Part shown: piece by piece, positions 36,401 to 45,126 of the stretch
How positions within the stretch are numbered: position 1 is the stretch's first letter
Layout: every line of letters begins with the position of its first letter
NCBI GenBank assembly: GCA_002390745.1
Contig: DGQK01000066.1
Span: forward strand, 1-62,404
Origin: Bacteroidetes bacterium UBA4416
Lineage (GTDB): Bacteria; Bacteroidota; Bacteroidia; B-17B0; Aurantibacillaceae
Length of the DNA: 62,404 bases
Direction: 5' to 3'
Made by a program: the position numbers and the translations under genes
Notes under the pieces: model-generated
What the model was told of the DNA's origin: nothing
The model's input: only the letters and a program-made list of their open reading frames with translations
The model's database searches: none

Positions 36401-36648
36401 ACGGACAAGGCGTCTATGGCCTGCAACGCGCCTTCCTCACTGCCGGTGCCCGCTCGGTAGTGATGAGCCTTTGGGTGGTGGACGATGACGCCACACAGCA
36501 GCTCATGACGGAGTTCTATAAAAATTACCTTGGCAACACTGCCACGGGCGACGCAAAGCGCGAAGCACTGCATAAGGCGCAGCTGGAGGTACGGAAACAC
36601 TACCCGCATCCTTACCATTGGGGCGCTTTCGTACTCATTGGAAATTAA
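33454..36648 (+). CDS. TPR-CHAT protein, putative exported caspase-like protease
   Basis: A 1,064-residue protein. An N-terminal hydrophobic signal (MFFALLFLLPFVSFPQS after a basic stretch) directs export; an internal ATG at 33502 would give a tighter signal peptide. Roughly a dozen TPRs of the Nephrocystin-3/kinesin-light-chain type (YAEALRLE, NNMGLLYKAQSNYSKAE) fill 40-520. Residues about 700-1064 form a CHAT (caspase HetF-associated with TPRs) domain with the catalytic dyad His901 (IATHGFF) and Cys974 (LSACETG), then SLWVVDD and HPYHWGAFVLIGN. CHAT proteins are presumed proteases. Its target and location (periplasm) are inferred. Confidence 0.9.
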   Translation: MSSGSTYHLQRHAKSRMFFALLFLLPFVSFPQSYKQLCASYKGYQEQGNSDKQFATAGLLIKQYHGELQKDPVWYAELENGNGHYYFNNSQFDSAIYCYSRAVNQVYSVKADTSFDYGLYLYNLAYVCGTAGYYEKGEQYYAVSLPILGRFLGASSGEYTSFYRTYVEMKIDMGDYAAATPMNDALIYFYRMEKGEHSSDYLHCLNNKARIAQGQANYTEAASLFLQILNTNLKYQSRDTVTLSTMHNNIAECYRLMGNYAAAEPMYLEALRLETAYAATTKESLAVLFNNMGLLYKAQSNYSKAESCFLKSIGLYKAANYQQHVAFANPLNNLGDLYRITANYKEAVSCIEQAIAIRKATSGENHEYYANALSNLALLNMEFDYLDEAEQLLLQCESIYKNRLGEDNPRYANCLSLLSSVYARKKDFSKALDYNTRCLRLMEKSGASRTDKYALYLSGKGSVECNMKNYSAAAETFGRAAEIFKSNFGSRNFNYTDMQFSLANVHERAGNTSEATRYYLGAMGAYKSIMEDNFVSMSEEEKTNFYYVLSNRFETFYNYVIGLSRQAGFRNDSLLKTLLNVRLVDKSLLLNEARAVNQTILNGSDTAVARVFSEWLQQKRYLQELYKYSLAELAQNNIDLDAEESLKNSLEKQLSASSATFRKTTTAKNTFAELQSKLRKSDLGVEIIRTAVYDDRGKATVNYAALLIGKDYKAPKLVPLDSCAFFDTLFINHYKRCIEDTLIDALSYKRFFKALKPYCQGISNIYFSADGVYQKLNLYTLYDVATGKYLLETMSISQLNSLKDLLDPKAAPAATAEAALFGFPDYELKTSGEKTTDSPELASRSVFSDIPELPGTKKETEAIGALLTSYKRHISLYLGAQATEEQVKALGSPAILHIATHGFFLPDEESGDDKTLGFSTQQVKQNPLLRSGLLMAGAAARQNSLLKQDDGILTAYEASLLNLQNTDLVTLSACETGLGDLVNGQGVYGLQRAFLTAGARSVVMSLWVVDDDATQQLMTEFYKNYLGNTATGDAKREALHKAQLEVRKHYPHPYHWGAFVLIGN

Positions 36649-36880
36649 GTCCAGCTTAAGCGCAAAGGCTACAACGTGAGAGGCCTGCGGCGAATGCGGA
36701 GAAAAAAGAAAACCTGAAAAATGAAAAGACTTTACGCACCGGTGTTCTTTTCTTTACGCCTTCTCAGGTTAAAAAGCCTTCATAAATTTAGAACAATTCC
36801 AAATAAGCCCGATTTACTCTAAGCACAGGCTTTATTGGGCTAAATAAGGCTTACGAACAGGATAATAAAGCAAAAAAATG

Positions 36881-36911
36881 TTGCTTTAAAAGCTTTGCAA
36901 TGATACATTTG
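36881..36911 (+). promoter_or_regulatory. Promoter of the succinate dehydrogenase operon
   Basis: TACATTTG (36904-36911) is an exact fit to the Bacteroidota -7 consensus TAnnTTTG. TTGC (36881-36884) stands 19 nt upstream at the -33 position. The start codon of the cytochrome b subunit follows 31 nt after the -7 box. This is the best signal in the 293-nt gap after the CHAT gene. Confidence 0.65.
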
Positions 36912-36941
36912 CCCTTATAAAACAACATCACATCTCTTCTT

Positions 36942-37616
36942 ATGAGTAAAGGTTTCTTAAAATCATCGATCGGAAAAAAAGTAGTTATGGGCCTCACCGG
37001 CTTGTTCCTGATTTCTTTCCTGGTAGTTCACTGTTTCCTCAACAGCTTTATATTTTTTAACGACGGCGGCTTAATGTTCAACATAGGAGCTCACTTCATG
37101 GCTACCAACTGGCTGATCCGTGCAATGGAGATCGTATTGTTTGCGGGGCTGATCCTGCACATGGTCCAGGCCCTGATCCTGACCATGGAAAACAGGAAAG
37201 CCCGCCCTGTAGGCTACAATGTGGCCGGGGGCAGCGCCAACTCTTCCTGGTACAGCCGCTCCATGGGCTTACTGGGGACGCTGTTGTTAATGTTTCTCAT
37301 TATTCACTTAGCTCATTTCTGGGTAAAATCGCGCATTACGGGCCTTCCGGGTGAAGATGCCAACGGCCATGAAAACCTGTATGCGGTGATGCAGACAACG
37401 TTCACCCAGCTCTGGGTAGTGATCGTTTATGTTTTAGCGATGGTCTCACTGGCTTACCACTTGTTGCACGGTTTCCAGTCTGCTTTCCAAACCCTTGGCC
37501 TCAACCACAAGAAATACACGCCTGCGATCAAAGCAATCGGTGTTGGCTTTTCCATCATCGTACCTTTCATCTTTGCGTTAATGCCGATCCTGATGTACGC
37601 CGGCATTATTAAATAA
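36942..37616 (+). CDS. sdhC: Succinate dehydrogenase cytochrome b subunit
   Basis: A 224-residue di-heme b558-type membrane anchor of succinate:menaquinone oxidoreductase, with five predicted helices. Visible features are KKVVMGLTGLFLISFLVVHC with a heme-ligand histidine, ILHMVQAL, LIIHLAHFWVK and LAYHLLHGFQSAFQ. It binds heme and quinone in the inner membrane and anchors SdhA and SdhB. It is first in the sdhC-A-B operon, 34 nt before the flavoprotein gene. Confidence 0.95.
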   Translation: MSKGFLKSSIGKKVVMGLTGLFLISFLVVHCFLNSFIFFNDGGLMFNIGAHFMATNWLIRAMEIVLFAGLILHMVQALILTMENRKARPVGYNVAGGSANSSWYSRSMGLLGTLLLMFLIIHLAHFWVKSRITGLPGEDANGHENLYAVMQTTFTQLWVVIVYVLAMVSLAYHLLHGFQSAFQTLGLNHKKYTPAIKAIGVGFSIIVPFIFALMPILMYAGIIK

Positions 37617-37650
37617 TTTTTACACACACAACATTCTTAACTAAGAATAT

Positions 37651-39672
37651 ATGGCAAGCTCACCAAAATTAGATTCAAAAATCCCTGAAGGACCAATAGA
37701 CCAAAAATGGTCGAAATACCGCTCTACAGTGGCCCTTGTAAATCCGGCCAACAAACGCAGCCTGGAAGTACTCGTGGTTGGTTCCGGCCTCGCAGGTGCT
37801 TCGGCAGCAGCTACCCTGGCAGAAATGGGGTATAAGGTAAAAGTATTCTGTTTCCAGGATTCGCCGCGCCGTGCGCACTCCATTGCTGCACAGGGCGGTA
37901 TCAATGCTGCTAAAAATTATCAGAACGACGGTGACTCCACGTACCGTTTATTTTACGATACAATCAAAGGGGGAGATTACCGTGCCCGTGAAGGAAACGT
38001 GTACCGCCTCGCAGAAGTGTCTTCCAACATCATCGACCAGTGTGTAGCACAGGGTGTTCCACTGGCCCGCGAATACGGCGGCTTACTGAGTAACCGCTCC
38101 TTCGGCGGAACCCAGGTACAACGTACCTTTTATGCTGCCGGACAAACAGGCCAGCAATTGTTACTGGGAGCTTATTCGGCTTTACAGCGCCAGGTGGGCA
38201 TGGGTGCCGTGGAATTGTGCGCACGCCATGAGATGCTCGACGTGGTAACCATCGACGGAAAAGCACGCGGCATCATTGCCCGAAACCTCATCACCGGTGC
38301 CATGGAAAAACATTTCGGACATGCCGTATTGTTATGCACCGGCGGATACGGCAACGTATTCTACCTGTCGACCAACGCCATGGGAAGCAACGTCACTGCT
38401 GCATGGAAAGCCCACAAAAAAGGCGCTTTCTTCGGCAACCCTTGCTATACACAAATTCACCCGACCTGCATCCCGGTTTCCGGCGACCACCAGTCGAAGC
38501 TGACCCTGATGTCGGAGTCATTACGTAATGACGGAAGGATCTGGGTTCCTAAAAAGAAAGACGACAACCGTAAACCAACCGATATTCCGGAAGAGGAAAG
38601 GGATTACTACCTGGAACGCCGCTACCCGGCCTTCGGGAACCTGGTGCCGCGCGACGTGGCCTCACGTGCCGCCAAAGAGCGCTGCGATGCCGGATACGGC
38701 GTAGGCGCTTCCAAAAAAGCGGTATACCTCGACTTTGCCTTCAATACCATCCGTTACGGAAAAACAGAAGCGGCAAAGCTCAACCTTCATAACCCAAGCC
38801 AGGAAGAGATCGTTCGCCTGGGTAAAGAAGTGATCAAAGAAAAATACGGCAACCTCTTCGATATGTATCAGCAGATCACCGGAGAAAATCCTTACGAGGT
38901 GCCGATGCGTATTTACCCGGCTGTGCATTACACCATGGGCGGCCTGTGGGTGGATTATAACTTAATGACAACGGTTCCGGGCCTGTACGCTTTGGGTGAA
39001 GCCAACTTCTCCGATCACGGAGCCAACCGCCTCGGAGCTTCTGCCCTGATGCAGGGCCTGGCCGACGGGTATTTCGTGATCCCTTATACCTTAGGTGTGT
39101 ACCTGTCGGGAGAGGTTTCCCGCATGAGCGCCGAAAAAGACAAAGCGGATTCCATCGACAAATTAAAAACCAAGCATCCTGAGTTCGATAAGGCCCTGGA
39201 AGAGCAAACAGCTCTGATCAATAAGTTCCTGTCGATCAAAGGTACCAAATCGGTAGAGAGCTTCCATAAACGTTTAGGCCTCATCATGTGGGAAAAATGC
39301 GGTATGGCGCGTAACAAGCAGGGATTGACCGAAGCCATCGGTGAGATCCAGGCTTTACGTGAAGAGTTCTGGAAAGATGTGCGCGTTCTGGGTGATGCCA
39401 ATGAATTCAACCCGGATCTTGAAAAAGCAGGTCGCGTAGCCGACTTCATTGAGTTGGGTGAGCTGATGTGTAAAGATGCCCTGCACCGCGAGGAGAGCTG
39501 CGGCGGACACTTCCGCGAAGAGCACCAGGAAGCGGACGGCGAAGCCAAGCGTGATGACGAGCACTTCAAATACGTAGCGGCCTGGGAATTTAAAAACACC
39601 AGCAATTGGGAATTGCACAAAGAAGAATTAGTATACGAAAACATTAAAATAGCACAGCGAAGCTATAAATAG
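37651..39672 (+). CDS. sdhA: Succinate dehydrogenase flavoprotein
   Basis: The 673-residue catalytic subunit oxidises succinate to fumarate with covalently bound FAD, on the cytoplasmic face of the membrane. The N-terminal Rossmann region VVGSGLAGASAAATLAEMG is followed by the FAD-attachment segment RRAHSIAAQGGINAA, and QIHPTC and GEANFSDHGANRLG are FAD and substrate contacts. Length and layout match the Bacteroidota/epsilon b558-type enzyme. It is the second gene of the TCA-cycle and respiratory operon. Confidence 0.97.
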   Translation: MASSPKLDSKIPEGPIDQKWSKYRSTVALVNPANKRSLEVLVVGSGLAGASAAATLAEMGYKVKVFCFQDSPRRAHSIAAQGGINAAKNYQNDGDSTYRLFYDTIKGGDYRAREGNVYRLAEVSSNIIDQCVAQGVPLAREYGGLLSNRSFGGTQVQRTFYAAGQTGQQLLLGAYSALQRQVGMGAVELCARHEMLDVVTIDGKARGIIARNLITGAMEKHFGHAVLLCTGGYGNVFYLSTNAMGSNVTAAWKAHKKGAFFGNPCYTQIHPTCIPVSGDHQSKLTLMSESLRNDGRIWVPKKKDDNRKPTDIPEEERDYYLERRYPAFGNLVPRDVASRAAKERCDAGYGVGASKKAVYLDFAFNTIRYGKTEAAKLNLHNPSQEEIVRLGKEVIKEKYGNLFDMYQQITGENPYEVPMRIYPAVHYTMGGLWVDYNLMTTVPGLYALGEANFSDHGANRLGASALMQGLADGYFVIPYTLGVYLSGEVSRMSAEKDKADSIDKLKTKHPEFDKALEEQTALINKFLSIKGTKSVESFHKRLGLIMWEKCGMARNKQGLTEAIGEIQALREEFWKDVRVLGDANEFNPDLEKAGRVADFIELGELMCKDALHREESCGGHFREEHQEADGEAKRDDEHFKYVAAWEFKNTSNWELHKEELVYENIKIAQRSYK

Positions 39673-39695
39673 TGAACCATTAATCACTCATAACT

Positions 39696-40460
39696 ATGGG
39701 ATCAGGAAACGGAGAATTATTGAACCTCACACTGAAAGTGTGGCGTCAAAAAAACAGCAAAGCCAAAGGAAGCTTTGAAACACATCAGCTGAAAGGCATT
39801 TCAACGGACATGTCTTTTCTTGAGATGTTCGACGTATTGAATGAGCAGCTTATCCACGAAGGAAAAGAGGCCATCGCTTTCGATCACGACTGCCGCGAGG
39901 GAATCTGCGGGATGTGCAGCATGTACATCAACGGTCGGCCGCATGGGCCTAAAGGTGCGGTAACCACCTGTCAGCTTCACATGCGTTCTTTCAAAAACAA
40001 CGATACTATTGTGGTGGAACCATGGAGAAGCGTCGCATTTCCTGTGATTAAAGACCTCGTCGTTGACCGCAGCGCTTTCGACCGCATCGTGGCAAGTGGC
40101 GGCTACGTATCGGTAAATACCGGAAACGCCAAAGACGCCAACAATATCCTGATCCCGAAACCGGCAGCAGACGATGCGTTTGCAGCTGCAGCCTGCATCG
40201 GTTGCGGTGCCTGCGTGGCAACCTGCAAAAATGGATCAGCCATGTTATTCGTTTCCGCCAAGGTTTCCCAGCTGGCCCTCTTGCCTCAGGGGCAGGTAGA
40301 GCGCAAAGAGCGCGTTCTGAAAATGGTACAGCAAATGGACGAAGAAGGATTCGGGAACTGCACCAACACCGGCGCCTGCGAAGCGGAATGCCCTAAGGAG
40401 ATCAGCCTCGAGAACATTGCCCGCATGAACCGCGAGATGATCGGCGCAAGTTTAAAATAG
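39696..40460 (+). CDS. sdhB: Succinate dehydrogenase iron-sulfur subunit
   Basis: The 254-residue electron-transfer subunit. The plant-type [2Fe-2S] site is DCREGICGMC with a later TTCQLH. The [4Fe-4S] and [3Fe-4S] sites are CIGCGACVATC and CTNTGACEAECP. It passes electrons from SdhA to the membrane quinone site in SdhC. It is third in the operon, starting 23 nt after sdhA, and is followed by a strong terminator shared with the convergent gene. Confidence 0.97.
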   Translation: MGSGNGELLNLTLKVWRQKNSKAKGSFETHQLKGISTDMSFLEMFDVLNEQLIHEGKEAIAFDHDCREGICGMCSMYINGRPHGPKGAVTTCQLHMRSFKNNDTIVVEPWRSVAFPVIKDLVVDRSAFDRIVASGGYVSVNTGNAKDANNILIPKPAADDAFAAAACIGCGACVATCKNGSAMLFVSAKVSQLALLPQGQVERKERVLKMVQQMDEEGFGNCTNTGACEAECPKEISLENIARMNREMIGASLK

Positions 40461-40487
40461 AATGACAAATATACCCTTGCTATAAAA

Positions 40488-40520
40488 AAAAGGTCCTTGC
40501 GTTATACGCAAGGACCTTTT
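40488..40520. terminator. Terminator of sdhCAB, bidirectional
   Basis: A perfect 14-bp stem, AAAAGGTCCTTGCG (40488-40501) with CGCAAGGACCTTTT (40507-40520), has a 5-nt loop and A/T runs on both sides. It lies between the convergent sdhB and the low-complexity secreted protein gene. Confidence 0.9.
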
Positions 40521-40556
40521 GCTTTGTGGTTTCATTGTCATCTAACAAACAGCTGA

Positions 40557-41378
40557 TTACTTCCATACAAAACATTTCGCAGGGTCGAATTTCCGGCCTT
40601 TGGTTTTAGCAAAAAGTTTTCTCACCTTCTTATTGGTGCTGTAATAAAAACTTCCATGCTTTTTTCTTCCAAAGCGGTGTCTGCCGGAAGAGCCGGAACC
40701 AGAGGATGCGGCGCTGCTCCGCACAGCGGGTGCACTCCCCGCAGAAGTGGCCGGAACCGATACCTGGTCAGATATCACATTTTCCGGCATCGTGTTATGG
40801 TCATCATTCATTACCTGTTGTACCACAAGCGGCTCATTTGCAGTGTTGATAACCGGGCTGCTTACAGCCACTTGTACCGGAGCAGGTGCCGGAACCGCTA
40901 CCGCAGGCGCAGCTCGTCTTGTTCCCTTTTGTCTTGGCGATGTTGCGGTGGTCTCAGGCTTTGGCCCTTGAACCGCCGGTGTTGCTGCAACCTGACGCTT
41001 TGGCTTCGCCACCTGCTGAACCGAAGGCCGGGCCGTTTTTGGCTTATTAGCGGACTGATTGCTTAGGCGTTGGACCGAAGGAGTATATCCCCTCACATTG
41101 GGTCCTCCGCCAATGTTAAGGCCTGTACCCTTATCCAACACAACTACATTGATGGCCATCCCCCGTGTGCCACCAGGCCCGTTAGGTCCTGTCGGAAAAA
41201 AGGCATTTCTGTTCAGCGATTGGTTGCCTGCTACATTGATGTTATGATACGTATTGTTCACGTTGATGTTGAGCGTCTGCTCCTGGGAATCGGCTCTGTA
41301 AGTTATGAATTGAAGCGCGCATAGCAGGATCATGGTCGTGAATCCGTAATGGTTGTGGTTGGGTAGTAAGTGTTTCAT
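40557..41378 (-). CDS. Low-complexity Pro/Ala-rich secreted protein
   Basis: A 273-residue exported protein. A signal segment MILLCALQFITYRADS follows a 15-residue N-terminal extension that could instead be bypassed by a second ATG. A short ordered part (LNINVNNTYHNINVAGNQSL) precedes a long Pro/Ala/Gln/Ser-rich low-complexity region (about 95-225), which is followed by a basic C-terminus (GRHRFGRKKHGSFYY to CFVWK). No family is recognised. The basic, repetitive composition suggests a cell-envelope or matrix-binding role. Confidence 0.65.
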   Translation of the reverse strand: MKHLLPNHNHYGFTTMILLCALQFITYRADSQEQTLNINVNNTYHNINVAGNQSLNRNAFFPTGPNGPGGTRGMAINVVVLDKGTGLNIGGGPNVRGYTPSVQRLSNQSANKPKTARPSVQQVAKPKRQVAATPAVQGPKPETTATSPRQKGTRRAAPAVAVPAPAPVQVAVSSPVINTANEPLVVQQVMNDDHNTMPENVISDQVSVPATSAGSAPAVRSSAASSGSGSSGRHRFGRKKHGSFYYSTNKKVRKLFAKTKGRKFDPAKCFVWK

Positions 41379-41487
41379 GTGTTCATTTTTTATGAACCAA
41401 AACTACTCCGGAAAATGATGCCGGAAAAGCCATACTTGGTAAAAACTAATTCTCACTTAGTGAACGTACCCTGCCGGAGAACATAAA

Positions 41488-41521
41488 AAAACCCTTCATG
41501 ATCTCATTCATGAAGGGTTTT
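41488..41521 (-). terminator. Terminator of the larger PKD-like gene
   Basis: A perfect 14-bp stem, AAAACCCTTCATGA (41488-41501) with TCATGAAGGGTTTT (41508-41521), has a 6-nt loop. It is followed on the minus strand by TTTTTTATGT and lies 18 nt after the stop of the gene at 41539. Confidence 0.9.
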
Positions 41522-41538
41522 AAAGGTTGGTTCACTGC

Positions 41539-44500
41539 TTACTGGAATACGGTAACGCTTCCCTGCAGGTTGTAATCCTGGTCGTCGAGGCCTTTTGCAT
41601 GAATGATATAGAAGTAAGTACCATCCGTAACCACGCTGCCGCCTTTGTTTTTTCCATCCCACTCCATTTTTCCATGGTCGGTCGATTCAAACATTTTAAG
41701 CCCCCAGCGATCGAAGATCGTCATGTTGATCTCACCCATATTCACAGCATTCAGGCGGAATACATCGTTCTTCCCGTCACCATTTGGTGTAAATACATTC
41801 GGCACTTCAAACATAGAAACAAGGTCTACCAGGATGACCGTTGATGCAGTAGCCGTACACACGCCATTGGTTGCTGTCAGCACAACGGTATAGCTTCCGG
41901 CAGCATTGTACACGGTAGCCGCATTGGTTGTTGTGTAGGACATGGCATTACCCATGTTCCATACGTACGATGTAGAAGTAGGATTGATGCTGGTGTTGGT
42001 AAAGGTCACTGTTAATGGCATCAGGCCCTGTCCCGGGTTATTGGTAAAGGACGCATTGATGGACTCCTGGCTCACTGATTGCGTTGCCGTGGCAGTACAA
42101 CCGTTGACAGAATTGATAGCGACTACCGTATAAGAGCCGGGGCTCGTTACCTGGTATGGTGTTCCAACGAATGCCGGATTAGCCGGTGTCCAGGAATAGG
42201 TATAAGGGTTGCTTCCCGAGCTGCTTGCATTCAGTGCCAGGGAGCCCGTTGAACAAGGGATCACCGAGGAGGTCGAGCTGATGGATACATCCGCATTCGT
42301 GTTGGAGCCAATGGTGATCACCGATTGCGTGGCACATCCGTTAGGAACCTGGATAAAGGCCGTATAAGTGCCTGCCGATGTTACCGTGTAAGGATTGGTA
42401 GTGACGGTATTCGTTCCGTTGCTCCAGGTCACACTGGCAATGGTTGGGCTTGGTACTGCCATTACACTGACAGTAGGATTGGTGCAGGTAATCGTATTGC
42501 CCGGAGAGTTGGTGATCGCTACGGATGGATAACCCGATACTGCCGTGTAGGTGCTCACACAGCCATTGTTCGGATCGGTTACGGTTAAGGTAAATATGCC
42601 CACAGCCGATGAGTTCGCAGGATTGCCCAGGGATACCGTACTTGTAGGACCCGCCCAGCTCAATGTATGATCGGGATCGGATGCAATCGCATTGAGGTGA
42701 ATGCCCAGGGTATTACACTGAATAGCCAGCGTGGCCGACGGTTGCGCAATGTTGCTGACAACTCCGACGGTGCCTGTAATCATACAACCGCTGACACTGT
42801 TGGTTGCCGTATAGCTGTAAACACCTGATTGCGTGGCAATGGTGGTTGTCCCGGTGATCGGGCCGAAAGGCCCTTCCCACTGCGTGGACGTAGCCGTGTT
42901 GGTAGGTGCAAAGGTAAGCGTTGTGCTTGGCGACGGGCAGGTAAGCGGGCCTCCCGGAGAATTGGTAAGGGTGTAAGATGCGGCGCCCGAAAACGGATTC
43001 ACCGCCACGGTGGTCGATCCGGTACAGCCCGACGGATCGGTGGCATAAACGGTGTAAGTTGAGCCCGGCGGCAGGTTGGTATTTTCTGTGAAATAAGGAG
43101 TTGCTACCGTTGGCTGTCCCGTGGCTGATGTCCAGGTGTAGGTGTATGGCCCTACCCCTGTGGCATTCACCGTTCCCGAACCCACCGGCAACGTACAGGT
43201 AGGTTGCGTAAGTGTTGAGGTAAGCACAGGATAAATGACGGATCCTGTGATGTTCACACTGCCGACGAGCGAGCATGTACTCACCGTATTAATGGCCGTA
43301 TACGTATATACGCCCGCATTTGTTATGGTCGAGGTGGTTCCGGTAATAGGCCCCGAAGGCCCCGACCATTGCGTCGTGGTATTTGTATTTGTAGGCGCAA
43401 AGTTCATGGTAATGCTTGGGTTCTGACACGATAGCACCAATCCCGGAACAGTGGAAAGGGTATAGGCCGGCGCCGGCGGATATGGATTGATGGAGAAGGT
43501 CGTCGAGCCCTGGCATCCGCTGGCATCCGTGGCCGTGACCGTATACATGGTATTGGTAGGCAGATTGACATTGACGGAGGCGGATGGTGCGGTGGGTGTC
43601 CAGCTATAGGTATAGGAGCCGCTGCCGCCGCTTGCCGTCACGGTAGCAGAACCTGAAGGACTAGGACAGGTCGGCTGAATGACATTAGACGTCAATGTTG
43701 GATTCGGCGAATAAGTGAAACTTGAATACAGGATCGGGTTAAAGGCACAGCTCGTACCGGCAATACTCAGGGATACTGAATAGCTCCCGGCAACAGCTGC
43801 ATTGACGCATTGCCCTACCTGCCCCGTGACCCCGGGCCCTGTCCAGGAATAGCCGAATCCGGGGGGAGCACACAAAGTGTTGTTCGACACGGCGCCGCAT
43901 GCAGCACTTGTGGTTTGCCCGATAGGAATATCAGTACCATTGAGATTCAGTGTCATCGGAGCGCAGGAAGCATCTACATAAGCGTAGCCGCCGTGCGCAC
44001 CCTGCTGGCTCACACAGCCGCCAACCGTGAATTCTATCTTCACGCACTGCCCGATGTAGGCGGTAAGGTCGAAAGCCGCTGTCGTCCAGGGTTTGTAGGC
44101 CCAGGTAGCATTGGTTGTAATAAAGGAAGGGTCGCCGCCTGTTGAGCAGGAAGAACCCGCCGAAGTCACATTATACGATCCGCATGGAATAACATTGTTA
44201 TTGCAATCTTTGAAAGATACATTAAAGAAAGGTTGCTCAGTGCATTGATGCGGCGCTTTATTCAATACAACCGCATACCTGTAGATAAATACAGAGTTGG
44301 CTGGCGTTACCGTAAAGACCTGGGATAAGCGATAAGCCTTGCCGCCCTGGCTTGCTCCTGTTGGTCCGAGCCTGGCGGCAAAGTTCCCTCCTCCGGGAGG
44401 CACTGTCGGTAAAGCCGCTCCAAGGTTTGGATCGTTCCCTGTACCTACCGTGATGATCTGTGTAGTGGCAACCGGGCTGAAGCCCGCCATGGTTAAGGAG

Positions 44501-44871
44501 TTGCTGAAGTTACTCTGAGCTGCTGTCCAGCCGGAAATGGTGCCGTTCTCAAAATCAGTATTGGTACATGCCTGTTGCACATTCGGATTAGGCACAGGCG
44601 CCGTAAGCCCGTACGTATAATCGATATAGTTTCGCTTAAGCACAGCTACAATACGCTCCTGCTCCCATGCTTCATCAGCGTATCGCGCTGCTTCCAGTTT
44701 CGCGGCCGGCTCATCAAATCCACGCAGGGAATCTTTATCAAAATCCATAGGCAGATAAAATGCATCACGGTGCGGATGCTGGTGGTCTTCGTGTGCTGCC
44801 TGCTGGGCCCTCGAGGAAAAAAAGCTCATGAAAAGCAGCGCTGTTAATAGTTTGGTAGATCTCTTCTTCAT
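41539..44871 (-). CDS. Type IX-secreted PKD-repeat surface protein (1)
   Basis: A 1,110-residue exported protein from ATG 44871; a TTG seven codons earlier is less likely. Signal peptide: LLTALLFMSFFSSRAQ. An N-terminal domain with QQACTNTDFENGTISGW is shared with the neighbour at 45127. Several Ig/PKD-like repeats (GNTITCTNPTVSV and similar) make up the body, with GVYTYTAINTVSTCSLVGSV-type units in tandem. The last 85 or so residues form the gliding-motility type B sorting domain (NVFTPNGDGKNDVFRL, IFDRWGLKMFEST, GTYFYIIHAKG). It is probably a cell-surface adhesin or structural filament protein. It has its own terminator. Confidence 0.88.
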   Translation of the reverse strand: MKKRSTKLLTALLFMSFFSSRAQQAAHEDHQHPHRDAFYLPMDFDKDSLRGFDEPAAKLEAARYADEAWEQERIVAVLKRNYIDYTYGLTAPVPNPNVQQACTNTDFENGTISGWTAAQSNFSNSLTMAGFSPVATTQIITVGTGNDPNLGAALPTVPPGGGNFAARLGPTGASQGGKAYRLSQVFTVTPANSVFIYRYAVVLNKAPHQCTEQPFFNVSFKDCNNNVIPCGSYNVTSAGSSCSTGGDPSFITTNATWAYKPWTTAAFDLTAYIGQCVKIEFTVGGCVSQQGAHGGYAYVDASCAPMTLNLNGTDIPIGQTTSAACGAVSNNTLCAPPGFGYSWTGPGVTGQVGQCVNAAVAGSYSVSLSIAGTSCAFNPILYSSFTYSPNPTLTSNVIQPTCPSPSGSATVTASGGSGSYTYSWTPTAPSASVNVNLPTNTMYTVTATDASGCQGSTTFSINPYPPAPAYTLSTVPGLVLSCQNPSITMNFAPTNTNTTTQWSGPSGPITGTTSTITNAGVYTYTAINTVSTCSLVGSVNITGSVIYPVLTSTLTQPTCTLPVGSGTVNATGVGPYTYTWTSATGQPTVATPYFTENTNLPPGSTYTVYATDPSGCTGSTTVAVNPFSGAASYTLTNSPGGPLTCPSPSTTLTFAPTNTATSTQWEGPFGPITGTTTIATQSGVYSYTATNSVSGCMITGTVGVVSNIAQPSATLAIQCNTLGIHLNAIASDPDHTLSWAGPTSTVSLGNPANSSAVGIFTLTVTDPNNGCVSTYTAVSGYPSVAITNSPGNTITCTNPTVSVMAVPSPTIASVTWSNGTNTVTTNPYTVTSAGTYTAFIQVPNGCATQSVITIGSNTNADVSISSTSSVIPCSTGSLALNASSSGSNPYTYSWTPANPAFVGTPYQVTSPGSYTVVAINSVNGCTATATQSVSQESINASFTNNPGQGLMPLTVTFTNTSINPTSTSYVWNMGNAMSYTTTNAATVYNAAGSYTVVLTATNGVCTATASTVILVDLVSMFEVPNVFTPNGDGKNDVFRLNAVNMGEINMTIFDRWGLKMFESTDHGKMEWDGKNKGGSVVTDGTYFYIIHAKGLDDQDYNLQGSVTVFQ

Positions 44872-45074
44872 TTTAAGTATCTTTAAATTCAACGTTTAAA
44901 CATTAAAAAAACGTTAACAATTTTCAGTGAATAAAGATATCAATATGATTTCTTCGAGTCCGCGTATATCTGATTAAGCACGCAAGACTGGAAAAAAAGC
45001 GAAGTTGCCGAAGTGGCTGCATAGCCTGAATCCCTTATCCACAAAGGAAAGCAGAGGCACGATGCAAGACACAA

Positions 45075-45107
45075 AAAAACCCTGATGAAAAAATCATCAG
45101 GGTTTTT
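45075..45107 (-). terminator. Terminator of the second PKD-like gene
   Basis: A perfect 14-bp stem, AAAAACCCTGATGA (45075-45088) with TCATCAGGGTTTTT (45094-45107), has a 5-A loop and lies 20 nt after the stop of the gene at 45127. It is an intrinsic terminator on the minus strand. Confidence 0.9.
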
Positions 45108-45126
45108 ATCATTCGGTTTTCAATTC

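Noticed and set aside
36721..36822. 33-codon frame before the sdh promoter
   Set aside because: It lies before the inferred sdh promoter, has no codon bias or leader-peptide logic, and nothing supports translation.
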